A stretch of DNA of 64,000 nt from VRUE01 sp963716735 (GTDB lineage Bacteria; Actinomycetota; Thermoleophilia; Solirubrobacterales; 70-9). Shown in pieces: positions 15,851 to 27,054 of this stretch. The notes under the pieces are model-generated. The model searched no databases and was not told the DNA's origin. It saw only the letters and a list, made by a program, of their open reading frames with translations. The translations under genes and the position numbers were made by a program. The DNA lies in NCBI GenBank assembly GCA_963716735.1, contig OY970321.1, positions 2,046,001-2,110,000 of the forward strand, in the 5' to 3' direction. The stretch's first letter is position 1. Every line of letters begins with the position of its first letter.

Positions 15851-15942
15851 CAAGAGCCGGGGCGGGGTGCCCCTCGAACTGGCGGATACTCAAAAACGCG
15901 GTCTAATTAGACCGCGTTTTGTCAGGGCGAGGGGCACCCCGC
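15844..15942. repeat. nested, crossing inverted repeats between SDR and aconitase genes
   Basis: Outside the terminator palindrome, 15-bp arms GCGGGGTGCCCCTCG (15862-15876) and CGAGGGGCACCCCGC (15928-15942) pair perfectly. A third pair, GCCCTGACA (15844-15852) with TGTCAGGGC (15920-15928), crosses it, so the two cannot form as simple nested stems. They would be alternatives or a pseudoknot. Confidence 0.7.
15893..15920 (+). terminator. 28-bp perfect palindrome, bidirectional terminator
   Basis: AAAACGCGGTCTAA and its exact mirror TTAGACCGCGTTTT give a hairpin with A-run and T-run on its two sides. It terminates the SDR transcript and would also stop anything from the other strand. It sits inside a larger nested repeat. 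Confidence 0.8.
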
Positions 15943-15965
15943 GCCGCCTCACCTAGGATGAACCC

Positions 15966-18761
<2,796 letters not shown>

Positions 18762-18765
18762 GGTA

Positions 18766-18783
18766 TTGTCTGAGCTCAGACAA
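18766..18783. repeat. 18-bp perfect palindrome after acnA
   Basis: TTGTCTGAGCTCAGACAA, 4 bases after the acnA stop. There is no T-run beyond it, so it is a weak terminator candidate or a protein-binding site. The rest of the 180-bp spacer up to 18942 holds short imperfect repeats (CTGTTC/GAACAG around 18873-18907) and no gene. Confidence 0.5.
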
Positions 18784-18942
18784 GACGGCGCAGGAGGGCC
18801 GCGGGAGGCAGGGGGTCCGCGCGACCCTCACTGCACCTATGCGTCGGTAGCCAGGGAGGGATGCCGACGCGCCTGTTCACTCGAACGGGACTGCTCGAGA
18901 CGAACAGTCACTGTCTAGCTATAACGCCTGCGAGCTCTGAGG

Positions 18943-19293
18943 TCAAGGCATCTTGAGCGGATCTACGGGGTTTCCCGGACTTTTTTGCGGAGAATCCCCG
19001 ATACCCAGGCCACGCCGCTCGATCAATTCGATTCCGATCACACTGCCCACCGGGCCGACCGGAGTGAGGGTTGCGGCGAGCAGGGTGTAGGGCGCCTCGC
19101 GCTTGATGCAGGCGATCCAGATCACGATGCAGAGGGCGATGAAGCCGAGGCCGTGCGCCCAGCCGAAGACCATCGTCTCGGTGTCGAAACCGGGGACGAG
19201 CCAGAAGACGATCAGCCCGGCAAAGATCGCCAGCTCGATCCAGGAGAGGACCTTCACCCGGGCGAACAGCGGGCCGGGAACCGGCTTGCGCAT
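18943..19293 (-). CDS. DUF3817-like integral membrane protein
   Basis: 116 residues. The ATG at 19293 shares one base with the kgd stop codon, so it is translated after kgd in the same operon. Three membrane segments (ELAIFAGLIVFWLVPGF, GLGFIALCIVIWIACI, LLAATLTPVGPVGSVIGIEL), with short charged loops and the pattern GWAHGLGF, match small actinobacterial DUF3817 proteins. The C-terminus is short and charged. Function is not known. Confidence 0.75.
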   Translation of the reverse strand: MRKPVPGPLFARVKVLSWIELAIFAGLIVFWLVPGFDTETMVFGWAHGLGFIALCIVIWIACIKREAPYTLLAATLTPVGPVGSVIGIELIERRGLGIGDSPQKSPGNPVDPLKMP

Positions 19294-22200
19294 CAGGCGC
19301 CCGGGCTGAGTGCGGTGAGCACGATCCGCTCCTGCTCCCGCGCGTGGGCGATTGAGTAGCCCTCTCCCGGGCTGGCCCGGGTCGGGCGACCGACGTAGCC
19401 GAGCTCGACGCCCTCGGGCATCAGGTCGGGCAGGCGGCGCGACATCACCTTCCAGCAGCCCATGTTGCGCGGCTCCTCCTGCGCCCAGACGATCTCCTTC
19501 AGGTTGGGGTAGCCGCCGATCAGCTCGCTGAGTTGTTCCTTGGCGAAGGGGTAGAGCAGCTCGACCCGGGCGATCGCGACGTTCTCGGCCGCCTCGCGGC
19601 GCTCGCTGGCGTCGATGTCCCAGTAGACCTTGCCGGTGCAGAGCACGAGGCGCTCCACCTTCTCGCGACGCTCGACCGCGGTGGGGTCGTCGAGGATGAA
19701 GTGAAAGTGGCCGCCGGTCAGTTGATCGAGAGTGGCCGCGGCGCGGTCCAGCCGCAGCAGCCCCTTCGGCGTGAAGACGATCAACGGCCGTGGCTTGCGG
19801 ATCAGCGCTTGGCGCCGCAGCAGATGGAAGTACTGAGCGGCGCTGCTGGGGTTGGCGATGCGGATGTTGCCCTCCGCCGCCAGCGCCATGAAGCGCTCGA
19901 TGCGGGCGCTCGAGTGCTCCGGGCCGGAGCCCTCGTAGCCGTGCGGCAGCAGCAGGGTGAGGCGGCTGGTCTGTCCCCACTTGGCCTCGCCGGAGACGAT
20001 GAAGCTGTCGATGATCACCTGGCCGGCGTTGCCGAAGTCGCCGAACTGCGCCTCCCAGAGGACCAGGGCGTTTGGGGTCGCCGCCGAGTAGCCGTACTCG
20101 AAGCCGAGGCAGGCGATCTCCGAGAGCGGGCTGTTGTAGAGCTCGAAGGGAGCGGTGGAGTCGGCGAGGTTCTGCATCGGGCAGTAGGGGAGGCCGGTCT
20201 TCTCGTCGTGGAGGACGAGGTGGCGGTGCGAGAAGGTGCCGCGCTCGGTGTCCTGACCGGTGAGGCGGATGTGCACGCCCTCGGTCAACAGCGAGGCGAA
20301 GGCCAGCGACTCGGCGTGACCGAACTCGATCCCGCCGGCCTGCAGAGCCTCGGCTCGGTTGCCGAGCGGTTTGCGCAGCTTGCGGTGGATCGTGAAGCTC
20401 TCCGGCACCTCCAGCAGCGCCTCGTTCAACTCACCCAGCTTCTCCGCTGAGACTGTGGTTTCGACCGGCGGGCTGGCGCTGCGGTCGAGTTCTCCCGTGC
20501 TGGAGGTGGTCACGGTGGGGTCTTCGTACTCGCCCAGCTCCATCTTCCTGCGCAGATCCTTCAGCGAGTCCGACATTTCGTCGTGGCGCTCCTTGCGCGC
20601 GCGCTCGACGTCCTCGCGGGCGATCGTCCCCTGCTCGATCAGCTTCTCGGCGTAGATCTCGGAGACCGGCGGGTGCGCCTTGATCTTGGCCGCGATGGCC
20701 GGCTGGGTGTAGGCCGGCTCGTCGGTCTCGTTGTGGCCGAAGCGGCGGTAGCCGATCACGTCGATGACGATGTCGCGGCCCCAGCGCTCGCGATAGGCCA
20801 TCGCCAGGCGGATCGCGGCGGAGCAGGCCTCGACGTCGTCGGCGTTGACGTGGACGATCGGCACGTTGAAGCCCTTCGCCATATCGGCGGCGTAGGGGGT
20901 CGAACGGGCGTCCTCGGGGTCGGTGGTGAAGCCCACCTGGTTGTCCTGGATGACGTGGATCGTGCCGCCGGTGGTGTAGCCGCGCAGCGCCTGCAGGTTG
21001 AGGGTCTCGGCGACCACTCCCTGGCCGGGGAAGGCGGCGTCGCCGTGCAGCAGCACCGGCACCGTGGACTTCGGCTTGTGCTCGAGCTTCGCCCCGTCGA
21101 TTTCCGACTGGAGGAAGCGGGTCGCGCCCTCGACCACCGGGTCGACGAACTCGAGGTGGCTCGGGTTGGGATAGAGCCGCACGGCGATCTTCTCGCCTTC
21201 GTGGGTCTCGTAGACCCCCTGGTGGCCGTAGTGGTACTTGACGTCGCCGGTGCCGCCGTGGGGGATCGCGGCGACCGCCTTCACCATCTCGATCTGCTTG
21301 GACCCCTCGAACTCGGCGAGGATCGACTCGACCGAGCGGCCGAGGTTGTGGGCGAGGACGGCGAGCCTGCCGCGATGGGCCATGCCGAAGACGACCTCGT
21401 CGGCACCGCCACGGCCGGCAAGGGTGACCAGCTCGTCGAGCATCGGCACGATCGCGTCGAGGCCCTCGATCGTGAAGATCTTCTGCCCCAAATACGCTTT
21501 CTCGACGAAGCGCTCGAACTCGAAGACGTCGATCAGGCGGCCGAGCAGGCGGCGTTTCTCGTCGTCCTCGAGCGGTTGGCGGTGGGCGCCGGTCTCGACC
21601 ATCTCGCGCAGCCAGGTCCGCTGCTGGTGCGAGGAGAGATGCTCGAACTGGTAGGCGATCGAGCCGCAGTAAGCCTCGCGCATGCGCGGCAGGACGTCGA
21701 GCAGGGTCTCGCCCGGGACGCCGATGCGCAGGATCGAGGCCGGCACCCGGGCCATCAGCTCCGGCGTCAGGTTGAGGCTCTCGGGCTGGATCGCCGGGTC
21801 GCCCTGGGGCTCGCGCCCGAGTGGATCGAGCCGGGCGGCGAGGTGGCCATGGGTGCGGTAACCCTTGAGCAGCGAGGTGGCGGCCTGCACGGCGCCGAGC
21901 AGCTCCTCGTCTGGGGCGCCGGGCGCGGAGGGCGGCGGGGCCGCGCCCAGCGGCGGCGCCGAAGCCGAGGCCGGATGGGCGGCAGCGAGAGGTGCCGGGT
22001 CGATGCCGAGGTCACCGGCGACCGTCTCGTAGAAGCCGTTCTCGCCTTCGAGCAGCTGTTCGATCCGGCGCAGGAAGGCCCCCGACTCGGCGCCCTGGAT
22101 CACCCGGTGGTCGTAGGTCGAGGTCAGCGTCATCGTCTTCGAGACGCCGAGCTGGCGCAGCCGCTCGGGCGAGGCGTGCGCCCACTCGGGCGGGTAGGCG

Positions 22201-23318
22201 ATCGCGCCGGCGGCGATGATCGCGCTCTGACCTTTCATCAGGCGGGGAACCGAGGCAATGGTGCCGATTCCGCCCGGGTTGGTGAGCGAGACGTTGGTCC
22301 CCTGGAAGTCATCAGCGGTGAGCTTCGACTCGCGCGTCTTCGTGATCAGGTCCTCGTAATAGGAGTGGAAGGCGGCGAAGTCGAGCCCGTCGGCACCCTT
22401 GATCGCCGGCACCATCAGGCTGCGCGAGCCGTCCTTGCGCTCGATGTCGACCGCGATGCCGAGGTTGACCGGGCCGTTCTCGATCGCGAACGGCTTGCCG
22501 TCGCGCTCCTCGAAGGCGCGCACCATCACCGGCCATTCCTTTGCCGCCTGCACGATCGCCCAGGCGATCAGGTGGGTGAAGGAGACCTTCAGCCCCCGCT
22601 CTTTCAGCTGCCCGTTGAGCGCCTTGCGCTTGGCGTCGAGCGTGTCGACCGCAACCGTCCTGAACGAAGTGGCGGTGGGAACCTCGCGGCTCTCGCCCAT
22701 CGCCTGAGCCAACATCGCGGCGGGTCCCCGCAAGGCTTTCGCCTCGCCGGTCGACGCCACAGCAGCTCCACCGCCATTGGCGGCCGCAAGCACGTCCTCT
22801 TTGGTGACCTTGCTCCCCGGCCCGCTTCCAGCTACCGATCCAAGATCGACGCCGTTCTCCTCAGCTACCCGCCGCGCAACGGGCGTCGCCCGTACTCCGT
22901 CACTCCCGTTGGCGCCACCTGCAGCTGCACCAGCGCTACTTCCGCGGGTGGCGGAGGGGGAGGGGGTGTTCGGACGGGTGAGTCCGCTAACACCCCCTCC
23001 CCCTCCGACAGGACCCGCGGTTGAAGCGTCTGAACCCTCGGCCGTCCCGTGACCGCCATCAGAGCCCTCGCCTGGTTCCATCTCAGCCAGCGGGGCGCCA
23101 ACCGGCACCTCATCGTCGACTTGGGCAATCAGCTTCGTGATGACGCCGTCTGCCGGCGCAGGCACCTCCGCGTCGACCTTGTCGGTCGAGACCTCGACCA
23201 CCGTGTCGCCCTCGTTGACGAAGTCGCCCTCAGCCACGTGCCATTCGAGAACGATGCCCTCGGTGACCGACTCGCCCATCTCGGGCATCTGGATCTGGAC
23301 GGTCGCCGTTTGCGCCAT
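19293..23318 (-). CDS. kgd: multifunctional 2-oxoglutarate dehydrogenase: lipoyl domain + E2 succinyltransferase + E1
   Basis: 1341 residues. Residues 1-80 are a complete lipoyl domain, with the lipoylated Lys in STDKVDAEV (K47). A Gly/Ser-rich linker follows, then a peripheral-subunit-binding domain (ATPVARRVAEENGVDLGSV, about 137-175). The E2 acyltransferase core (about 190-440) has its catalytic His in STYDHRVIQGAESGAF. The rest is thiamine-diphosphate E1, with GMAHRGRLAVLAHNLGR and GDAAFPGQGVVAETLN...DNQVGFTT. It oxidises 2-oxoglutarate to succinyl-CoA; E3 must come from elsewhere. Mycobacterial Kgd and corynebacterial OdhA have E2-E1 without a lipoyl domain. The linker contains a long hairpin repeat. 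Confidence 0.95.
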   Translation of the reverse strand: MAQTATVQIQMPEMGESVTEGIVLEWHVAEGDFVNEGDTVVEVSTDKVDAEVPAPADGVITKLIAQVDDEVPVGAPLAEMEPGEGSDGGHGTAEGSDASTAGPVGGGGGVSGLTRPNTPSPSATRGSSAGAAAGGANGSDGVRATPVARRVAEENGVDLGSVAGSGPGSKVTKEDVLAAANGGGAAVASTGEAKALRGPAAMLAQAMGESREVPTATSFRTVAVDTLDAKRKALNGQLKERGLKVSFTHLIAWAIVQAAKEWPVMVRAFEERDGKPFAIENGPVNLGIAVDIERKDGSRSLMVPAIKGADGLDFAAFHSYYEDLITKTRESKLTADDFQGTNVSLTNPGGIGTIASVPRLMKGQSAIIAAGAIAYPPEWAHASPERLRQLGVSKTMTLTSTYDHRVIQGAESGAFLRRIEQLLEGENGFYETVAGDLGIDPAPLAAAHPASASAPPLGAAPPPSAPGAPDEELLGAVQAATSLLKGYRTHGHLAARLDPLGREPQGDPAIQPESLNLTPELMARVPASILRIGVPGETLLDVLPRMREAYCGSIAYQFEHLSSHQQRTWLREMVETGAHRQPLEDDEKRRLLGRLIDVFEFERFVEKAYLGQKIFTIEGLDAIVPMLDELVTLAGRGGADEVVFGMAHRGRLAVLAHNLGRSVESILAEFEGSKQIEMVKAVAAIPHGGTGDVKYHYGHQGVYETHEGEKIAVRLYPNPSHLEFVDPVVEGATRFLQSEIDGAKLEHKPKSTVPVLLHGDAAFPGQGVVAETLNLQALRGYTTGGTIHVIQDNQVGFTTDPEDARSTPYAADMAKGFNVPIVHVNADDVEACSAAIRLAMAYRERWGRDIVIDVIGYRRFGHNETDEPAYTQPAIAAKIKAHPPVSEIYAEKLIEQGTIAREDVERARKERHDEMSDSLKDLRRKMELGEYEDPTVTTSSTGELDRSASPPVETTVSAEKLGELNEALLEVPESFTIHRKLRKPLGNRAEALQAGGIEFGHAESLAFASLLTEGVHIRLTGQDTERGTFSHRHLVLHDEKTGLPYCPMQNLADSTAPFELYNSPLSEIACLGFEYGYSAATPNALVLWEAQFGDFGNAGQVIIDSFIVSGEAKWGQTSRLTLLLPHGYEGSGPEHSSARIERFMALAAEGNIRIANPSSAAQYFHLLRRQALIRKPRPLIVFTPKGLLRLDRAAATLDQLTGGHFHFILDDPTAVERREKVERLVLCTGKVYWDIDASERREAAENVAIARVELLYPFAKEQLSELIGGYPNLKEIVWAQEEPRNMGCWKVMSRRLPDLMPEGVELGYVGRPTRASPGEGYSIAHAREQERIVLTALSPGA
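22942..23020. repeat. 79-bp hairpin inside the kgd linker
   Basis: The main arms CGGAGGGGGAGGGGGTGTT (22952-22970) and its exact complement (22989-23007) are 19 bp. Inside is a further 5-bp stem (CGGAC/GTCCG) with a 6-base loop. Outside is a 7-bp stem CCGCGGG (22942-22948) with CCCGCGG (23014-23020). It encodes about 26 low-complexity residues (around 100-126) between the lipoyl and subunit-binding domains. Confidence 0.85.
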
Positions 23319-23344
23319 TCGTAGATTGAGTGTATGAAAGAGCG

Positions 23345-25336
23345 ATGAACTACTTCGTCACCGGCGCCACCGGGTTCATCGGTCGCAACCTCGTCGCCCG
23401 CCTCCTGCAGCGCGAGGGGACGATCTACGCGCTGGTCCGGGCCGGCTCGCGGGGCCGCCTGGAGGAGCTGCGGACCGCCTGGGGAGCCGACGGGGCGCGG
23501 GTCGTGCCGATCTCCGGCGATCTTGCCCAGCCCGGTCTCGGCGTCTCCGAGGAGGACCTCGTGACGCTGCGTGCGGACGTCGACCACTTCTTCCACCTGG
23601 CCGCGATCTACGACATGGCAGCGGGCGCGGAGGCTCAGGAAGTCGCCAACGTCGAGGGAACGCGGCACGCGGTCGAACTCGCCGGTGCGATCGAGGCCGG
23701 CTGCTTCCACCAGGTCAGCTCGATCGCCGCCGCCGGGCTCTACAAGGGCACTTGGACCGAGGACATGTTCGAGGAGGCCGAAGACCTCGACACGCATCCG
23801 TACTTCCGCACCAAGCACGAGTCCGAGCGGGTCGTGCGCGAGGACTCCCGTCGGCCCTGGCGCATCTACCGGCCTGGGATCGTGGTCGGCGACTCGCGCA
23901 CGGGCGAGATCGACAAGATCGACGGCCCCTACTACATGTTCAAGCTGCTGCAGCAGGCCCGCCGGGTGCTGCCCTCCTGGCTGCCGACCGTCGGCGTCGA
24001 AGGGGGGGAGATCAACATCGTCCCGGTCGACTACGTCAGCGCGGCGATCGACCACATAGCCCACAAGCCCGATCTCGATGGTCGCGCCTTCAGCCTCACC
24101 GACCCGAGGCCGAAGACCGCGGGCGAGGTGCTCAACCTCTTCGCCCATGCCGCCGACGCGCCGCAGGCGGCGCTGCAGCTCGACTCCGGCATCACCGACC
24201 CGGCAACCAGCCTGATGCGCACGGGGTTGAAGTTCTTCCCGCCGGCCAAGCGGGCGGCGAAGATGGCTCTGAACCAGGTCGGCATTCCCGCCGGTGTCCT
24301 CAGCTACGTCAGCTACCCGACGCACTTCGACTCGACCGAGGCGGAGGCGGCGCTGGCGGGTTCTGGGATCGAGGTGCCGCCGCTGGAGAGCTACGCCGAG
24401 CGCATCTGGGACTACTGGGAGCGCAACCTCGACCCCGACCTGTTCAAGGACCGCTCGCTCTCGGCGGCGGTCCGTGGCAAGGTGGTGCTGATCACCGGAG
24501 CCTCGTCGGGTATCGGCAAGGCGGCCGCGGTCAAGGCCGCCGACGCCGGCGCAACCGTGCTCCTGGTCGCCCGCTCAGTCGACAAGCTGGAGGAGACGAA
24601 AAGGGAGATCGAGACAGCCGGGGGCGTCGCCCACATCCACCGCTGCGACATGTCCGACGTCGGGGACGTCGAGCGGATGGCCGAGGAGGTGCTCGCCTAC
24701 CACGGGCAGGTCGACATCCTCGTCAACAACGCCGGGCGCTCGATCCGTCGCTCCGTGAAGCTCTCCTACGACCGCTTCCACGACTACGAGCGGACGATGC
24801 AGATCAACTACTTCGGCGCCCTACGGCTGATCCTGGCGCTGCTGCCCTCGATGCAGGCGCGCAAGTCGGGCCACGTCATCAACATCAGCTCGATCGGCGC
24901 GCAGACCAACCCGCCGCGCTTCTCGGCTTACGTCGCCTCGAAGTCGGCGCTGGATGCCTTCAGCCGGGTGATCGCCTCCGAGGTGGTTGACGACGGTGTC
25001 GACATCACGACGATCTACATGCCCCTGGTGCGGACGCCGATGATCGCGCCGACGCGGATGTACGACATGTTCCCCGCGATCACGCCCGAGGAGGCGGCCG
25101 AGATGATCGCCGGCGCGATGATCGCCAAGCCGAAGAAGGTGGCGACTCGCATGGGCACCTTCGGCGAGGTGCTCTACGCGGTTGCGCCGACGGTCAGCGA
25201 CAAAATCCTCAACACGGCTTACAAACTCTTCCCCGAGTCCCAGGCGGCAAAGGGGAAGGGCGACGAGGCGCCAGATCGGGCGCCCACTACCGAGGCGGTT
25301 GCCTTTGCCCACTTGATGAAAGGCGTGCACTGGTAG
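23345..25336 (+). CDS. two-domain fatty acyl-CoA reductase (alcohol-forming type)
   Basis: 663 residues from the ATG at 23345, only 26 bases from the divergent kgd start. The N-terminal extended SDR (TGATGFIG at 6-13, HLAAIYDM, YFRTKHESE) is joined to a C-terminal classical SDR (ITGASSGIG at about 383-391, NNAGRSIRRS, YVASK at 529-533). The order and many segments (FKLLQQ, IWDYWERNLDPDLFKDRSL, FAHLMKGVHW) closely recall the Marinobacter fatty acyl-CoA reductase, which reduces acyl-CoA to fatty alcohol using NADPH. Similarity is judged from memory. Product is probably fatty alcohol for wax esters or ether lipids. Confidence 0.85.
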   Translation: MNYFVTGATGFIGRNLVARLLQREGTIYALVRAGSRGRLEELRTAWGADGARVVPISGDLAQPGLGVSEEDLVTLRADVDHFFHLAAIYDMAAGAEAQEVANVEGTRHAVELAGAIEAGCFHQVSSIAAAGLYKGTWTEDMFEEAEDLDTHPYFRTKHESERVVREDSRRPWRIYRPGIVVGDSRTGEIDKIDGPYYMFKLLQQARRVLPSWLPTVGVEGGEINIVPVDYVSAAIDHIAHKPDLDGRAFSLTDPRPKTAGEVLNLFAHAADAPQAALQLDSGITDPATSLMRTGLKFFPPAKRAAKMALNQVGIPAGVLSYVSYPTHFDSTEAEAALAGSGIEVPPLESYAERIWDYWERNLDPDLFKDRSLSAAVRGKVVLITGASSGIGKAAAVKAADAGATVLLVARSVDKLEETKREIETAGGVAHIHRCDMSDVGDVERMAEEVLAYHGQVDILVNNAGRSIRRSVKLSYDRFHDYERTMQINYFGALRLILALLPSMQARKSGHVINISSIGAQTNPPRFSAYVASKSALDAFSRVIASEVVDDGVDITTIYMPLVRTPMIAPTRMYDMFPAITPEEAAEMIAGAMIAKPKKVATRMGTFGEVLYAVAPTVSDKILNTAYKLFPESQAAKGKGDEAPDRAPTTEAVAFAHLMKGVHW

Positions 25337-25357
25337 CGGATTCAGCTGCGCCCAGGG

Positions 25358-26992
25358 TCAGGGGGCGTGATAGCGGGTACCGCGGCGCTGGCCGGTCTGA
25401 ACCAAGCGGCCTTCTCTAACCAGCATTCCGAGCAGATCGCGGACTTTCCAGCGATCCAGTCCGGTCGCATCTCGTACATCCGCGTTGGTAAGCGATCCTT
25501 CGGTGGCCAATCTCTCGACGAGATCTGCGAGCTCATTTGGGCCTAACCGCAATCCGGCCGGAGGCTTGAGCGTTCCAACCAAATGGTAGGTCGCACCGCC
25601 GCGCTCCCCCCTTTGCTCCAGGAAGCCGGCATCCCTCAGATGTTGCAATCTCGCCCGTGCCGCAGGCCGATCGGTTTGCAGGATCGCGCGCGCCCGTGCG
25701 TTCGTGAGGACCTCTCCGCGCGCTGCGTGCACGAGAAGCAGTCGGTCGAGTCCCTCGAGATTTCCGCGACGCTCCAACTCTCGGACCCATGCACGCTCAG
25801 CTGGCGCGACTGCGCTTCGTATCGGAAGCACCACAGCCACCTCATGACCGTGGTCTTCGAACTCAGGCGGATCGAGCATCTCCTCCAGCATCGTGTCCTG
25901 CATGACATCTATCCCTCGACCGGCGTCCTCAGCGAGGCCAAAGTGGCGAAGCGCGTTGATGACAGCGAGATTTCTCGGCGCGGTAGTTTCGCGAATGTTT
26001 TCCACGGTGACTGGCTCTGGCAGCCCTCCCGGAGAGAGGACGCGAACCGACGACGGTCGTATCTCGATTCGCACCGGAGTGCGGTCCAACTCGTAGGAGC
26101 GGTGCGCCAGCGCATTAGCGATTGCCTCCCGGACAACCACGGGGGGGACTCTCGGTAGGTCATACCGACGCACCCCTAAGACGACGAGCTCGGTACCGAG
26201 CTCCTCGAGGACCCTCTTGACGGCCCGCTGCAACTGGAGAGGCACAGGTCCTTTGATCTCCACGCGGAGCTCATAGTCAATTGACTCATCATCGCTGTAT
26301 CGCAGGAGCTCGACATGCGTTTTGCCCAGCAGATCGCCGGGGTTGTCGGAGAGATAGAGAACACCGGCAACCGTCAAGCGATTCTCGGATGCAAATCCAC
26401 GCTCGGAGAGCCGCTCCTTCAGGTTGCCGTCCTTCCATCCAAAGGTGTCGGCGAGGGTGTTCAGGAGCTCGGGGTCGGCGGCGTCGACTTCTAGTTTGGT
26501 TCGGGTTAGCTCAAAGCGCATCGATGAGCGCTCGTTGATGAATTGCCGAAGCTCAGATCCGAACAGCGGCTCATCCCTCGTCCCCTTGCGAACTCGCACA
26601 ACGCCGTTTGACATCTGCGCGAACCCCTCTTGACGGCGAGCGATCGAGATCGCGACTATCGCTGCGCCTCCAATCGACGCCCGATGGACGGAATAGCGCC
26701 CGGGGTCGTGGACATCCCGCATGAGTTGATGGATGGAGTCGGCGGTGCCTGAGTCAAGTTCTTTACCCACGATCTCTCCGGTGTCAGAGACTCCAATGAG
26801 AATGACTCCTCCACCGGTGTTTGAGAACGACACGACGGACTCCTGCAGCTGCTTTCGACTGAGCCCGCTCTTGAACTCGACATATTCCCCCTCCTCCGGA
26901 AACTCCCGCCTGAATTCGTCGAGGTCCAACGCGAGCGGGATATCGGGGCGTTCCGGATGAAATGGGGGATATGGGGAGTTTGTTCTTGTCAT
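25358..26992 (-). CDS. AlbA_2/Schlafen-like ATP-binding regulator
   Basis: 544 residues. The N-terminal AlbA_2 domain (EGEYVEFKSGLSRKQLQESVVSFSNTGGGVILIGVSDTG) is followed by a GHKL-type ATP-binding segment (VVREAIANALAHRSYE, SPGGLPEPV, GLAEDAGRGI). Two winged-helix-like units close the protein (TNARARAILQTDRPAARARLQHL and LTNADVRDATGLDRWKVRDLLG). The family is often annotated as a RecG-like helicase but has no helicase motifs. Codon use is visibly less GC-biased than the flanking genes, which suggests horizontal transfer. Such proteins occur in regulatory and defence contexts; the role here is unknown. Confidence 0.8.
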   Translation of the reverse strand: MTRTNSPYPPFHPERPDIPLALDLDEFRREFPEEGEYVEFKSGLSRKQLQESVVSFSNTGGGVILIGVSDTGEIVGKELDSGTADSIHQLMRDVHDPGRYSVHRASIGGAAIVAISIARRQEGFAQMSNGVVRVRKGTRDEPLFGSELRQFINERSSMRFELTRTKLEVDAADPELLNTLADTFGWKDGNLKERLSERGFASENRLTVAGVLYLSDNPGDLLGKTHVELLRYSDDESIDYELRVEIKGPVPLQLQRAVKRVLEELGTELVVLGVRRYDLPRVPPVVVREAIANALAHRSYELDRTPVRIEIRPSSVRVLSPGGLPEPVTVENIRETTAPRNLAVINALRHFGLAEDAGRGIDVMQDTMLEEMLDPPEFEDHGHEVAVVLPIRSAVAPAERAWVRELERRGNLEGLDRLLLVHAARGEVLTNARARAILQTDRPAARARLQHLRDAGFLEQRGERGGATYHLVGTLKPPAGLRLGPNELADLVERLATEGSLTNADVRDATGLDRWKVRDLLGMLVREGRLVQTGQRRGTRYHAP

Positions 26993-27054
26993 TTAAGTAC
27001 AACTACAAGTCTCTCATAGATCCCCATTGAGTTGGCCCAGTAGCTTTCGCGGCT

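Noticed and set aside
18766..18783. Palindrome after acnA as a Rho-independent terminator
   Set aside because: No T-run on either side; listed only as a palindrome.
20583..23024. 813-residue open frame antisense to kgd
   Set aside because: Same reason: low-complexity translation opposite a conserved multidomain enzyme.
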